A stretch of DNA of 14,848 bases from Chloroflexota bacterium. GTDB taxonomy: Bacteria; Chloroflexota; DTOL01; JACQYG01. Of this stretch, positions 7,164-14,644 are shown piece by piece. The DNA lies in the NCBI GenBank assembly GCA_016208345.1, contig JACQYG010000141.1:1-14848 (forward strand), given 5' to 3'. Position 1 is the stretch's first letter. Every line of letters begins with the position of its first letter. A program made the position numbers and the translations under genes. The notes under the pieces were generated by a model. That model made no database searches, was not told the origin of the DNA, and worked only from the letters and a program-made list of their open reading frames with translations.

Positions 7164-7982
7164 TTACTTTCTGGTGACGGTGCGCAGATAATAGATGGCG
7201 GCGCCGCTGGCCAGGAGGTACGAGACCACGCCCAGGGCATTGGCCGCCCCGTAGTCTCCCTGGTAGGTGATCCGGTAATAGACGTCGATCATGGTCATTT
7301 GGGCGCCTTTCCCGCCGCCGATCATCAATGGGATGGAGAAAGACGCCAGCATCGAGGTGAACATAAGCACTGAGGCCACCGCCAGGGAGGAGGCTGACAT
7401 GGGCAAGAGCACGTCCAGGGTCTGGCGAATGGCACCGGCGCCGAAGTTCCGCGCCGCTTCGAGGTAGGTCTCGTGGACGGAACGGAAAGCGCCCAAAATC
7501 AACAGGACCGCCATGGCCATGTTCTTCCAGGCCAAGGCCAAGGATATGCCGAGCCAGCTATAGGCCAGGGAGGGCGGGTTATCCAGGTTGATCAGCCCGA
7601 TCTGGGCCACCATCGAGTTCAAGATGCCGTGAGGAGCCAGGAAGACGCGCATGGCGTGGCCCACCACTACAAATGGGACAAAGAGCGGTATCTTGAAGAG
7701 GAATTCCACGAGCTTGTTCCCGTACACCCTCAGATAACCACAGAGCAATATCCCAATGAACAGGACGATGGCCAGGCTGAACGTCGCTATGCCCACCGTG
7801 TAGAGCACGTCCTTGGTGTAGAGGCGCGCCACCAAGGCATAGTTGTCCAGCGTCAATTGCCCACTCTTGCTTTGGAAGCTCCCCAACGCCGAATATAGAA
7901 ATGGCGCGAAGAAGAGCACGAGCACGATGCCGAGAGTGGGCACGGCGAAGGCGAACCAGAAGGCATTTTCCAGTCTGCGCAT
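7164..7982 (-). CDS. ABC transporter permease (PotB-type), first subunit of transporter B
   Basis: A 272-residue membrane protein with a typical N-terminal transmembrane segment at about residues 8-32, further hydrophobic segments, and an EAA loop at about 171-196 (E-T-Y-L-E-A-A-R-N-F-G-A-G-A, then V-L-L-P-M-S). I start it at the ATG at 7980-7982 (MRRLENAFWF) with GGAG about 8 nt upstream. An in-frame extension to 8048 would translate the repeat-rich intergenic DNA and is unlikely. It lies between the binding-protein gene and the second permease gene, the usual order for this transporter class. Confidence 0.9.
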   Translation of the reverse strand: MRRLENAFWFAFAVPTLGIVLVLFFAPFLYSALGSFQSKSGQLTLDNYALVARLYTKDVLYTVGIATFSLAIVLFIGILLCGYLRVYGNKLVEFLFKIPLFVPFVVVGHAMRVFLAPHGILNSMVAQIGLINLDNPPSLAYSWLGISLALAWKNMAMAVLLILGAFRSVHETYLEAARNFGAGAIRQTLDVLLPMSASSLAVASVLMFTSMLASFSIPLMIGGGKGAQMTMIDVYYRITYQGDYGAANALGVVSYLLASGAAIYYLRTVTRK

Positions 7983-7998
7983 GGGTCGCTCCGAGGGT

Positions 7999-8100
7999 AG
8001 TGATGAGCGGTGAGTCAACGAGTGATGAGAGGTCGCATCCCCGATCACTCACCGCTGATTGCCGGACTCACTCGTCACCCACCACTCATCACTCATCACC
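7999..8100. repeat. Low-complexity GAGTGATGAG-type repeats with a 10-bp inverted pair
   Basis: The gap between the binding-protein gene and the first permease gene is built from variants of GAGTGATGAG and its complement CTCATCACTC, several copies on both strands. AGCGGTGAGT (8006-8015) and ACTCACCGCT (8047-8056) form a perfect inverted pair. Folding of the transcript here could separate expression of the binding protein from the membrane subunits, as is known at other transporter operons. Confidence 0.7.
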
Positions 8101-8103
8101 AGC

Positions 8104-9261
8104 TCATTTCATCGCATCTTCGTAGGCGGTGAGCAGGTCCTTGAAGTAATCGGTGAGCGGGAATACCAGGCCTTTCTTCGCCAGGTCCTCGGGGGTCACC
8201 CCCTTAAAGAGTTTGTCCTGGCCTTCCTTGGAGACCTTTGGCAGTACCTCCTTGGCGTCGATGCCCGGGTACCATCCGTTCCGCTCCACGATGACCTTGG
8301 CCTGTTGTTCCGGGCTGGCGATCATCTCGATGTACTTCTGAGCCATGTCCTTGTTGGCGGCCTCTTTGGGAATGACCAGGTACATGGGCTGGCCGGGCAT
8401 GCCCGGGGCAGGCAGCGTCACCTGGATACTGGGATCCATACGGCCTTCGTTCTTCCAAAGGACGAACATGTCCACCCATACGGAACCCATGTAGATCTCG
8501 CCGCGGTTCAACATGTCCAGGGTGGCGGCGTTGCCCGCGGTGATGGTCGCCACCTCGTTGAACGCCTTAAGCTCTTTCATGACGCCGGGCCATGGGGCCT
8601 CATTGGCCTTGTCGTACGGACCCATGGCGTAGACGTCGTACTTGCCGGTCTTCCAGTAGGTCCAGGCCGCCACGAAGGCCTGGCCGCTCATTCCGCCCTT
8701 GATCCCGTTGTAGCCGAACTTCTTGGGATTGGCCTTGGCCCAGGCCACCAGTTCTTCGAAGTTCTTGGGCGGGGCTGGCACGTACTTGGGGTTGTAGGCG
8801 ATGGCCGTCTGGGAATGGAACATGGGGATGACGTAGCCCTCCACGTTGGTCCCCAGGGCGTTCTTGGCATCGAAGGCCACCACGTACTTGGCCACCGTGG
8901 TCTTGGGAACGTACTGGAGCAGAAGTCCTTCCTTGAGCATTTCGGCCATGATGCTCTGGTGGATCACCCCCACGTCGATGTCCCAGCTCTTCTTGCCGGC
9001 GCTGCTCTGGGCCTTCAATTTGTCATAGATGGAGCGGCTGCCCGGATCGCCAGGGCCGGTGCCCACCGTGTTAACGGTGACGTTGGGGTATTTCTTCACG
9101 AACTCCGGGCCGAAGACGTTCTTCTGCAGTTCGACCATGTTGGTGTCGCCAGCGGTAGCTACGTTCAGCGTGACCTGAGCGCTGGGGCCACATCCCGCGA
9201 GCCCTGCACCGAGCACGCCGAGGATCGTGGCCAGGGACAAGAAAGCGAAAGCCCTTCTCAT
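8104..9261 (-). CDS. Extracellular solute-binding lipoprotein of transporter B
   Basis: A 385-residue substrate-binding protein. The signal peptide is MRRAFAFLSLATILGVLGAG, with lipobox L-A-G-C and the lipidated Cys at residue 24, so the mature protein is tethered to the outer face of the membrane. The rest has the two-lobe pattern of family-1 and PotD/YnjB-like binding proteins, for example P-M-F-H-S-Q-T-A-I-A-Y-N-P and a C-terminal Y-I-E-M-I-A-S-P-E-Q-Q segment. The ATG at 9259-9261 is preferred over the in-frame ATG 8 codons upstream because GAGGAGAA (9268-9275) is well spaced and the signal peptide then begins properly. It heads transporter B. The ligand is unknown. The neighbouring dehydrogenases and LacI regulator argue for a sugar, polyol or cyclitol rather than spermidine or iron. 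Confidence 0.88.
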   Translation of the reverse strand: MRRAFAFLSLATILGVLGAGLAGCGPSAQVTLNVATAGDTNMVELQKNVFGPEFVKKYPNVTVNTVGTGPGDPGSRSIYDKLKAQSSAGKKSWDIDVGVIHQSIMAEMLKEGLLLQYVPKTTVAKYVVAFDAKNALGTNVEGYVIPMFHSQTAIAYNPKYVPAPPKNFEELVAWAKANPKKFGYNGIKGGMSGQAFVAAWTYWKTGKYDVYAMGPYDKANEAPWPGVMKELKAFNEVATITAGNAATLDMLNRGEIYMGSVWVDMFVLWKNEGRMDPSIQVTLPAPGMPGQPMYLVIPKEAANKDMAQKYIEMIASPEQQAKVIVERNGWYPGIDAKEVLPKVSKEGQDKLFKGVTPEDLAKKGLVFPLTDYFKDLLTAYEDAMK

Positions 9262-9273
9262 CTTGGTTCTCCT

Positions 9274-9286
9274 CTTGAACTTCAAG
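9274..9286. repeat. 13-bp palindrome beside the ribosome-binding site of the transporter B binding protein
   Basis: CTTGAACTTCAAG is a perfect palindrome with one central base. On the minus strand it sits immediately upstream of, and touches, the GAGGAGAA ribosome-binding site. It could be a small RNA hairpin or a protein site. No promoter is visible next to it. Confidence 0.4.
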
Positions 9287-9405
9287 GTTCAACTACTTGA
9301 GCTCTGCAAGCTTTATCGGTCGTCCAGCTCTCACCTCCTTAAAGCGTGTTTTGCCTGGATGTCCACCTGGCGAGGCCAGAAGATCACGTGGCATGGCCGT
9401 CGAGG

Positions 9406-10431
9406 CTACTCCGGCGTTATCACGACCTTGATGGCCAGGCCCTGGCGCAGAGCTTCCAGACCCTCTACGAGGCGCGAAAGCGGCAGGCGATGGGTGATCA
9501 GGGCCGAGGGCTTCACCACCCCGCTTTCCAGCATCTTGATGGCCCGGGGAAAGGTGTTAATGCCAATAAAGGTGCCATAGATGGTGAGTTCGTTGCGAGT
9601 AATGTCATACTGGCTGACCGCCGGATGCGCCTGCTGGTTCATCCCGAAGAGCACCACTTTGCCGCCTTTATCTGCCAGGCTGACGGCCTCGGGCAGCAGC
9701 GTTCCCACAGCGTCCACCACCACGTCGACGCCGCCACCGGTCACGGCCTTTATGGTTCCGATCAGGTCTTCCCTTTGGGGATTGACGACTACATCGGCGC
9801 CGATCTTCTTGGCCATAGCCAGGCGGAAGGGGGCGATGTCGGAGATGATGGTCTTGCCCGCACCGGCGGCTTTGAAGACCAGGCAGAATACCAGGCCTAC
9901 TGGCCCGGCCCCCAAAATAGCCACCGTCTCCCCGGGCTGGAGCCGCACCTTCTCCGTGCCACCCAACACACAAGAGAGAAGCTCCGCAAAGACGGCCTCG
10001 TCTGTGGCCAGGTCTGGGCTGATCTTAAAAAGAGCCCGTTCCGGGGCCACGCTGTACTTGGCAAAGCCACCATTGAGATAGACCCCCAGCGTGGTGAAGC
10101 TCTGGCATTGGTTGGGCCTCCCTTGTTGGCAGTAGTGGCAGATCCCGCAATAGAGATTTGGCGCCACCGCAACCCGGTCGCCCGGTTTCAGGCCTTTCAC
10201 GTTATCGCCAATTTCCATGACCTTGCCGACATATTCGTGGCCCAATATGGCCCCGACGGTGGCCGGGTGGCCAGGCGGCACATCGAGGATGTGCACATCG
10301 GTGCCGCAGATCCCCGCCCCCTCCACCTGCAAGAGCACATCGTCCGGCTTCTCGACCTTGGGCACCGGCACCTCTCTCAGCGCCAGCTTGCCCTCGCCCT
10401 CAAACAGCGCCGCGAGCATGGCCTTGTCCAT
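9406..10431 (-). CDS. Zn-dependent sugar/polyol dehydrogenase (L-threonine/sorbitol dehydrogenase family)
   Basis: A 341-residue zinc medium-chain dehydrogenase. Catalytic-zinc residues are C42 (G-I-C-G-T-D), H65-E66 and E150. The structural-zinc quartet is C95-x2-C98-x2-C101-x7-C109. The NAD(P) loop is G-A-G-P-V-G at 174-179. This is COG1063-type architecture, shared by sorbitol, xylitol, threonine and galactitol dehydrogenases, so the substrate is not readable. I chose the ATG at 10429-10431, 7 nt after the ATPase stop, with GGAGG inside the end of the ATPase gene and GGGAAG just before the start. An in-frame ATG at 10455 would overlap the ATPase. Lying between the two transporters under the same operator, it probably oxidises the imported compound in the cytosol. 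If the pathway is inositol oxidation, it could stand in for the IolG step, which is speculation. Confidence 0.9.
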   Translation of the reverse strand: MDKAMLAALFEGEGKLALREVPVPKVEKPDDVLLQVEGAGICGTDVHILDVPPGHPATVGAILGHEYVGKVMEIGDNVKGLKPGDRVAVAPNLYCGICHYCQQGRPNQCQSFTTLGVYLNGGFAKYSVAPERALFKISPDLATDEAVFAELLSCVLGGTEKVRLQPGETVAILGAGPVGLVFCLVFKAAGAGKTIISDIAPFRLAMAKKIGADVVVNPQREDLIGTIKAVTGGGVDVVVDAVGTLLPEAVSLADKGGKVVLFGMNQQAHPAVSQYDITRNELTIYGTFIGINTFPRAIKMLESGVVKPSALITHRLPLSRLVEGLEALRQGLAIKVVITPE

Positions 10432-10438
10432 ACTTCCC

Positions 10439-11542
10439 TTATCTTCCTCCCTCATCTTTATCTTTGTTTTCCGCGGCGATCACGTGCACTTTCCCCGGCT
10501 CGATGGTCAGGTACACCTCCCCCGAAAGCAGACTATAGGTGCTGGGGTCTGGCTCGTCTACCACCCAGGTGGAGGCGTCCACGGCCACCCAGTAGCGCAC
10601 CAGCCGGCCCAGGAACTGGCTGACCGCCACCTGGCCGTGCAGCACGTTCGCCGCGCCGGTGGGCGCCGCCAGCGAGATGCCGATGCACTCCGGCCGGATG
10701 CTCAGCAGCACGCCATCGCCCGGCCGTAGCGCCAGCCCCTCCGGCGCGAAGCGCAGCGATCGCCCGGCGACGTCGGCCACCAGCACCTGTGGGCTCACTT
10801 CCACCAGCCGCCCCTCCACGAAGTTCACCAGCCCTACGAAATCGGCTACAAAGCGGTCCCGCGGGCGATAGTACACCTCCCAGGGCGTGCCGAAGCGCAC
10901 CACGCGGCCCTGGTGCATCACGGCGATGGCGTCAGACATGGCCAGGGCCTCCTCCTGGTCGTGGGTGACATAGATGGTGGTGAGCTTGAGGCTGCGCTGG
11001 ATCTGCGTCATCTCCGTGCGCACGCTCACCCGCAGCTTGGCGTCCAGGTTGGAGAGCGGCTCGTCCAGGAGCAGCACCTCCGGCTCCATGACCAGGGCGC
11101 GGGCCAAGGCCACCCGCTGCTGCTGGCCGCCGGAAAGCTGGTGAGGCGAGCGGTCGTCCAGGCCCTCCAGGGCCAGGAACTTCAGGGTGGCCCGCACCTT
11201 CTGGGCCACCTGGGGCTTGGGCAGCCCCCGGATGGTCAGGCCGTAGGCCACGTTCTCGAATACGCTCATGTGCGGGAAAAGGGCGTACTCCTGGAAGACC
11301 ATGGCCGTGTTGCGCCGGTGCGAGGGCACCTCGTTCACCCGCCGCTCGCCGATGAAGATGTCGCCGGCGTCGGGGTCGTGGAAGCCGGCGATCATCCTTA
11401 GCGTAGTGGTCTTGCCGCAGCCAGACGGGCCGAGCAGGGTGGTGAAGCTGCCCCGCGCCACGTCCAGGGTGACGTTGTCCACGGCCACGGTATTGCCGAA
11501 GCGCTTGGTGATGTTCACCAGGCGCACGTGCGGCTCGCTCAT
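10439..11542 (-). CDS. ABC transporter ATP-binding protein (FbpC/PotA-like) of transporter A
   Basis: A 367-residue ATPase, complete in every motif: A-loop F15, Walker A GPSGCGKTT at 38-46, Q-loop F-Q84-E-Y-A-L-F-P-H, signature L-S-G-G-Q from 136, Walker B V-L-L-L-D-E from 156, D-loop S-N-L-D, switch His194 in Y-V-T-H-D-Q-E-E-A, and a C-terminal TOBE-type regulatory region from about 240. It powers import at the cytoplasmic face of the membrane. The ATG at 11540-11542 has CGGAG about 9 nt upstream. It is the only intact ATPase in the window and may serve both transporters, since the transporter B ATPase carries a stop. Its upstream side is the junction with a foreign ATPase fragment on the other strand. 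Confidence 0.95.
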   Translation of the reverse strand: MSEPHVRLVNITKRFGNTVAVDNVTLDVARGSFTTLLGPSGCGKTTTLRMIAGFHDPDAGDIFIGERRVNEVPSHRRNTAMVFQEYALFPHMSVFENVAYGLTIRGLPKPQVAQKVRATLKFLALEGLDDRSPHQLSGGQQQRVALARALVMEPEVLLLDEPLSNLDAKLRVSVRTEMTQIQRSLKLTTIYVTHDQEEALAMSDAIAVMHQGRVVRFGTPWEVYYRPRDRFVADFVGLVNFVEGRLVEVSPQVLVADVAGRSLRFAPEGLALRPGDGVLLSIRPECIGISLAAPTGAANVLHGQVAVSQFLGRLVRYWVAVDASTWVVDEPDPSTYSLLSGEVYLTIEPGKVHVIAAENKDKDEGGR

Positions 11543-11561
11543 CTTTGGACTCCGAGATTAG

Positions 11562-11711
11562 ATGCGGAAGTTCCCGAAGCCCGAGATCGAAACGCGGGTG
11601 AAGGAGGCAGCCACCCTCCTGGGCATCCAGGAGCTGCTCAAGCGCAAGCCCCGGCAGCTCTCGGGCGGCCAGCGCCAGCGCGTGGCGGTCGGCCGCGCCA
11701 TCGTCAGATAG
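11562..11711 (+). pseudogene. Fragment of a UgpC/MalK-like ABC ATPase, opposite strand
   Basis: The plus strand encodes 49 residues ending at a TAG (11709-11711). They include [36 protein letters not shown] and VAVGRAIVR. This is the stretch of a carbohydrate ABC ATPase from after the Q-loop through the signature motif (L-S-G-G-Q-R-Q-R) to just before Walker B. Walker A and Walker B are absent, and an in-frame TAG precedes the ATG, so it cannot work. It is not a copy of either ATPase gene in the window: those read L-S-G-G-Q-Q-Q-R. It sits head-on between the transporter A permease and ATPase genes, exactly where the permease 3' end should be. Confidence 0.85.
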
Positions 11712-13133
11712 CGTGGTGATGGCCCGCACGAAGGCCGTGACGAACGCCGTGACGAAGGGCAGGCGCAACAGCGGCAGCAGGATGTCCTTGAACGCGTGCA
11801 GACTGTCTGCCCCCAGGTTGGACGCCGCCTCCTCAATGGACTTGTCAATCTGCGCCAGCCCGGCGATGCCCGCCCGATAGCCGGTGGGGATGTTCCAGAA
11901 GATCATGCTCAAGACGATGATGGCCGCCGTGCCGGTGAGGGCCAGCGGCGGCTTGTTGAAGGCCATGATGAAACCGATGCCGTAGAAAACACCCGGAATC
12001 GCCGCCGGCAGAACGGCGCAGAAGTCCAGCGCTCGCTTCCCCGGAAAATCCTGGCGAGCCACGATGTAAGCCACTAGCAGCGAGAACACGGCGCACGTCA
12101 AGGCCGCCACCAGGGAGAACTCAATGCTGTTGAACAGCTCCTTGCTGCGGAAGATCACGTACTCCCAGTGACGCAGCGTGGGTGTCCATCTCACCCCCCA
12201 GGTCTGCGTGAACGCCCCGGCGATCAGAATGCCGTACACGGCAACGATGATCGCGGCGATGAGCCCGCAGAACACCGCAAAGAAAGCGCTCACCAACTTC
12301 GGCTGCGGCGGCTTGGTCATCGATGAGCCTTTGCCCGTCACCGTCACGTACGATCGCCGTCCCTCCAGGCGTCGCTGCAAGAGGAAGAACCCCAAGGCGG
12401 GGGCGAGCAGGATCGAGGAGAGCACGGCGGCGCTTTTGAGGTTGTACCAGCCGGATATTTGCAGATACGCCTCCGTCGGCAGGAGCGGGAAGTTGCCGGC
12501 GATGAGAATAGGGTTGCCGAAATCGGCCAGGACGTAGACGGCAATGACCAGGGCGGCGTTCAGGAGGCCCGGCCGGGCTAGCGGCAGCGTCACCGTGCGA
12601 AACACCTGCCACGTCCCGGCGCCCAGATTGCGGGCAGCGTACTCCAGGCTGGGGTTGATGCCCATCAGCACCCCGGCGATGATCTGGTAGGCGTAGGGGA
12701 AAAAGGCGATGGTCTGCACCGCCCATAGCCCACGCCAGCCGTAGAGGTTCACCGTTTGGCCGAAGAGGTGGTAGGTGATCAGCCCCCGCCCGCCAAACAG
12801 GAAGATGAACGAGATGGCCACCATGAACGGCGGCGAGATCATTGGCAAGATGGCCAGGGCGCGCAGCAGCCCCTTGCCGGGGATGTCCGTGTATACCAGG
12901 GCGTAGGCGTAGAGAAACCCCACGGCCGTGGCCGTGAGGGTGGAGAGCACGGCCATCACCAGGCTGTTCCACGTCGCCGCTACCCAGCGGCTGTTGCCCA
13001 GGTAGTCGCGATACGCCGCCATGTCCGGGTACAACAGCACCCGCAGGGCCGGATAGACGACGAAGAGGAACAGCGACGCGGCGACGATGAGAATGGTGGC
13101 GAGCAGTAGGGGCTCGCGCCGCAGTTTCTTCAT
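11706..13133 (-). pseudogene. Two-domain ABC permease (FbpB-like) of transporter A, 3' end lost
   Basis: A fused permease with two transmembrane domains. The first hydrophobic segment is at residues 8-35. EAA loop 1 is at about 164-190 (L-E-Y-A-A-R-N-L-G-A-G-T, then L-P-L-A-R-P-G-L) and EAA loop 2 at about 433-459 (I-E-E-A-A-S-N-L-G-A-D-S, then L-L-P-L-L-R-L-P-F). Family-like sequence stops at residue 476 (F-V-R-A-I-T-T-L-S). FbpB proteins normally continue for about 60 more residues with one or two more membrane helices. Here the frame enters the inverted ATPase fragment and then, by chance, stays open across the downstream ATPase gene in a different frame to a stop at 10932. That 250-residue Arg/Gly/Pro-rich tail is not a permease. 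I start at the ATG at 13131-13133 (MKKLRREPLLL), although its ribosome-binding site is weak; a GTG at 13187 is the alternative. Confidence 0.8.
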
Positions 13134-13163
13134 CAGACGGGAGGCGTCAGCGGGCAGACCACA

Positions 13164-13245
13164 GATAGGCGGATGGGAAAGCCCCACTCGCGTTGCAGTA
13201 GCTATTCAGCTATTGTGGCCTCGGGCCGGGCTCCATCCGCCTATC
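13164..13245. repeat. 82-bp element with perfect 13-bp inverted ends
   Basis: GATAGGCGGATGG (13164-13176) and CCATCCGCCTATC (13233-13245) are exact inverse copies. After a 3-nt bulge the stem continues as AGCCC (13180-13184) with GGGCT (13228-13232). It fills most of the gap between the transporter A binding protein and permease genes. In the transcript this would be a stable hairpin, well placed to protect the upstream binding-protein mRNA or to reduce read-through. It may also be a small mobile repeat. Confidence 0.8.
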
Positions 13246-13280
13246 CGCTGCGCCCGGGGGCATCCGTTGACGCCGTTACC

Positions 13281-14300
13281 TTATTTGATGCTATCCGCCC
13301 ACTTCTTGAGCAGGCGGTCGCGGTTCTCCATAGCCCACGTGCGGTCGTACTTCACCAGCTTAACCTTGTCCAGGGTCACGCCGCCTGGCGCCGGGGACAC
13401 GTCCGCCCGCGCCGAGATGCGCAGGCCATTATCCACGTTGATCTGCCCGGCCTCCTTACCCAGGATGAAGTCCACGAACTTCTTGGCCCCATCGGGGTTG
13501 GGCCCGCCCTTGATGATGGAGATGGAGCCGATCTCGAAGGCCGTGTCCGGCGGGACGATCAGCTCGACGGGGTTGCCCTGCTTCTTGCTGGTCAGGATGT
13601 CGTGGCCCCAGGACATGCCGGCGATGAACTGGCCCGTGGCCGCCAGGCTGATGGGCCCGGGAGCGCTGGGGGTATACTGAGCGACGTTGGTGTGCAGCTT
13701 CTTGAAGTACTCCCAGGCCCCATCCTCGCCCAGGCGGAAGATCTGGTTGCAAAGGAAGATGTAGGCGCCGCCGGCCGTGGCGGGGTTAGAGGTAGTGAAG
13801 TGGCCCTTCCAGGCCGGGTCCAGCAGATCATCCCAGGTGGCCGGCTTCTTCACGCCCTTGGGGGCCAGCTCCTTGCTGAAGCGGTCCGTGTTCAGGATGA
13901 TGCCCAGGACGCCCAGGTACCAGCCGTGCCAGTACTCGCTGGGGTCAAGGTACTGGCTGGGGATGTCCTTAGCCACTGGCGAGCGGTACTTGAGCAGCAG
14001 CCCTTCTTTGCCCAGAGGGTCGTGCATCTCCGAGGAGCCGCCGATGAAGACATCGGCCTTGGGAGCGTCCTTCTCCGCCCGCACCCGGGCGGTGATGTCG
14101 CCGGCGCCCAGGCGCACGTACTCCACGTCGAGGCCGGTTTTGTCTTTGAAGGCTTTGACCAAGACGGTAAGGGTCGCCTCGTCCAGGGCCGCGTAGACCA
14201 GCACCTTCTTGGGCACCGGTGTGGGCCCGCAGCCCGCCCCGGCGACCGACAGGACGAGCGCCAGCATCACCAGAACCAAAATAATCTTGCGTGCACGCAT
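13281..14300 (-). CDS. Solute-binding lipoprotein of transporter A (FbpA/AfuA-like)
   Basis: A 339-residue periplasmic-binding protein. It has an N-terminal hydrophobic signal (MRARKIILVLVMLALVLSV) and a lipobox-like A-G-A-G-C with Cys24, so it is probably a lipoprotein; the -3 residue is not the preferred Leu. The mature part matches the iron/thiamine/phosphonate/hexose-phosphate binding class: V-L-V-Y-A-A-L-D start, K-A-D-V-F-I-G-G-S-S-E, T-W-D-D-L-L-D-P-A-W-K-G-H, P-S-A-P-G-P. This class includes FbpA (iron) and AfuA (hexose phosphates). The tyrosine pair that coordinates iron in FbpA is not obvious, and the sugar-type context favours an organic ligand. The ATG at 14298-14300 has GGAGGGAG about 10 nt upstream. 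It is the first gene of the operon, after a long structured leader. Confidence 0.88.
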   Translation of the reverse strand: MRARKIILVLVMLALVLSVAGAGCGPTPVPKKVLVYAALDEATLTVLVKAFKDKTGLDVEYVRLGAGDITARVRAEKDAPKADVFIGGSSEMHDPLGKEGLLLKYRSPVAKDIPSQYLDPSEYWHGWYLGVLGIILNTDRFSKELAPKGVKKPATWDDLLDPAWKGHFTTSNPATAGGAYIFLCNQIFRLGEDGAWEYFKKLHTNVAQYTPSAPGPISLAATGQFIAGMSWGHDILTSKKQGNPVELIVPPDTAFEIGSISIIKGGPNPDGAKKFVDFILGKEAGQINVDNGLRISARADVSPAPGGVTLDKVKLVKYDRTWAMENRDRLLKKWADSIK

Positions 14301-14644
14301 AGTTCATCTCCCTCCACGGCATCGTGTCAGGATGCCTGAACTTGTGGTCGAGATTGACGTGACCTCGACCGTGCTACAGAGTGCGAAGTCTCAACTCCGT
14401 ATGGCATCACCTCCGTTGCGACAACTGGAGTGGCCGGTTCTCTCTAAGCTCCAAGAGGGGCTACCTATGCCGTAGGCAATCGTCGCCTCCATAACGCTAG
14501 CCCCGGTGTTTGTTTACCGCTTTCACCCCCTTCGAAGTACATGGATAACCCAGAAAACGCGGATGACTATGGCAATCCCCCTGCCTTGGTCTAACGCAAT
14601 GCAACTGGCCAGCCCACTCTAGATCGGCTGATGTAAGCGTTTAC
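14301..14644 (-). promoter_or_regulatory. Structured 5' leader of the transporter operon
   Basis: About 340 nt lie between the predicted start point and the first gene. Read on the minus strand it can form four local hairpins. At 14457-14504, GGGGCTA pairs with TAGCCCC around a nested CCTA/TAGG. At 14411-14430, CTCC-(A)-GTTG pairs with CAAC-GGAG. At 14346-14370, GGTCGAG pairs with CTCGACC. At 14318-14336, GGCATC pairs with GATGCC, ending only a few nt before the ribosome-binding site of the first gene. A short open frame (14327-14407, 26 codons, ATG 2 nt after GGAGGTG) lies inside. I do not recognise a known riboswitch. No other gene is seen here. Confidence 0.5.

Noticed and set aside
8059..9300. 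Long plus-strand open frame of 413 codons
   Set aside because: It is the antisense of the binding-protein gene. The translation is His/Gly/Val/Leu-rich with no motif and no ribosome-binding site. High GC makes such shadow frames common.
9367..9379. Hairpin CTGGC-GAG-GCCAG as terminator after the dehydrogenase gene
   Set aside because: A 5-bp stem with no T-run on the minus strand; too weak to call.
9346..10623. Long plus-strand open frame of 425 codons
   Set aside because: Antisense of the zinc dehydrogenase gene, whose zinc and NAD motifs are complete on the minus strand.
10932..11705. Continuation of the permease reading frame to a stop at 10932, giving a 733-751 residue protein
   Set aside because: From 11705 down the translation is the inverted ATPase fragment read backwards, then the ATPase gene read in a different frame. 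It is rich in Arg, Gly, Pro and Ala with no permease or other family pattern. The real ATPase at 10439-11542 has full motifs.
13281..14300. Assignment of transporter A as an iron(III) importer (FbpABC)
   Set aside because: The fold class fits, but I see no clear iron-binding tyrosine pair. The operator and dehydrogenase context point to an organic substrate, so I kept the ligand open.
13173..14339. Plus-strand open frame of 388 codons
   Set aside because: Antisense of the transporter A binding protein, which has a clear signal peptide and family pattern. The antisense product has no recognisable features.
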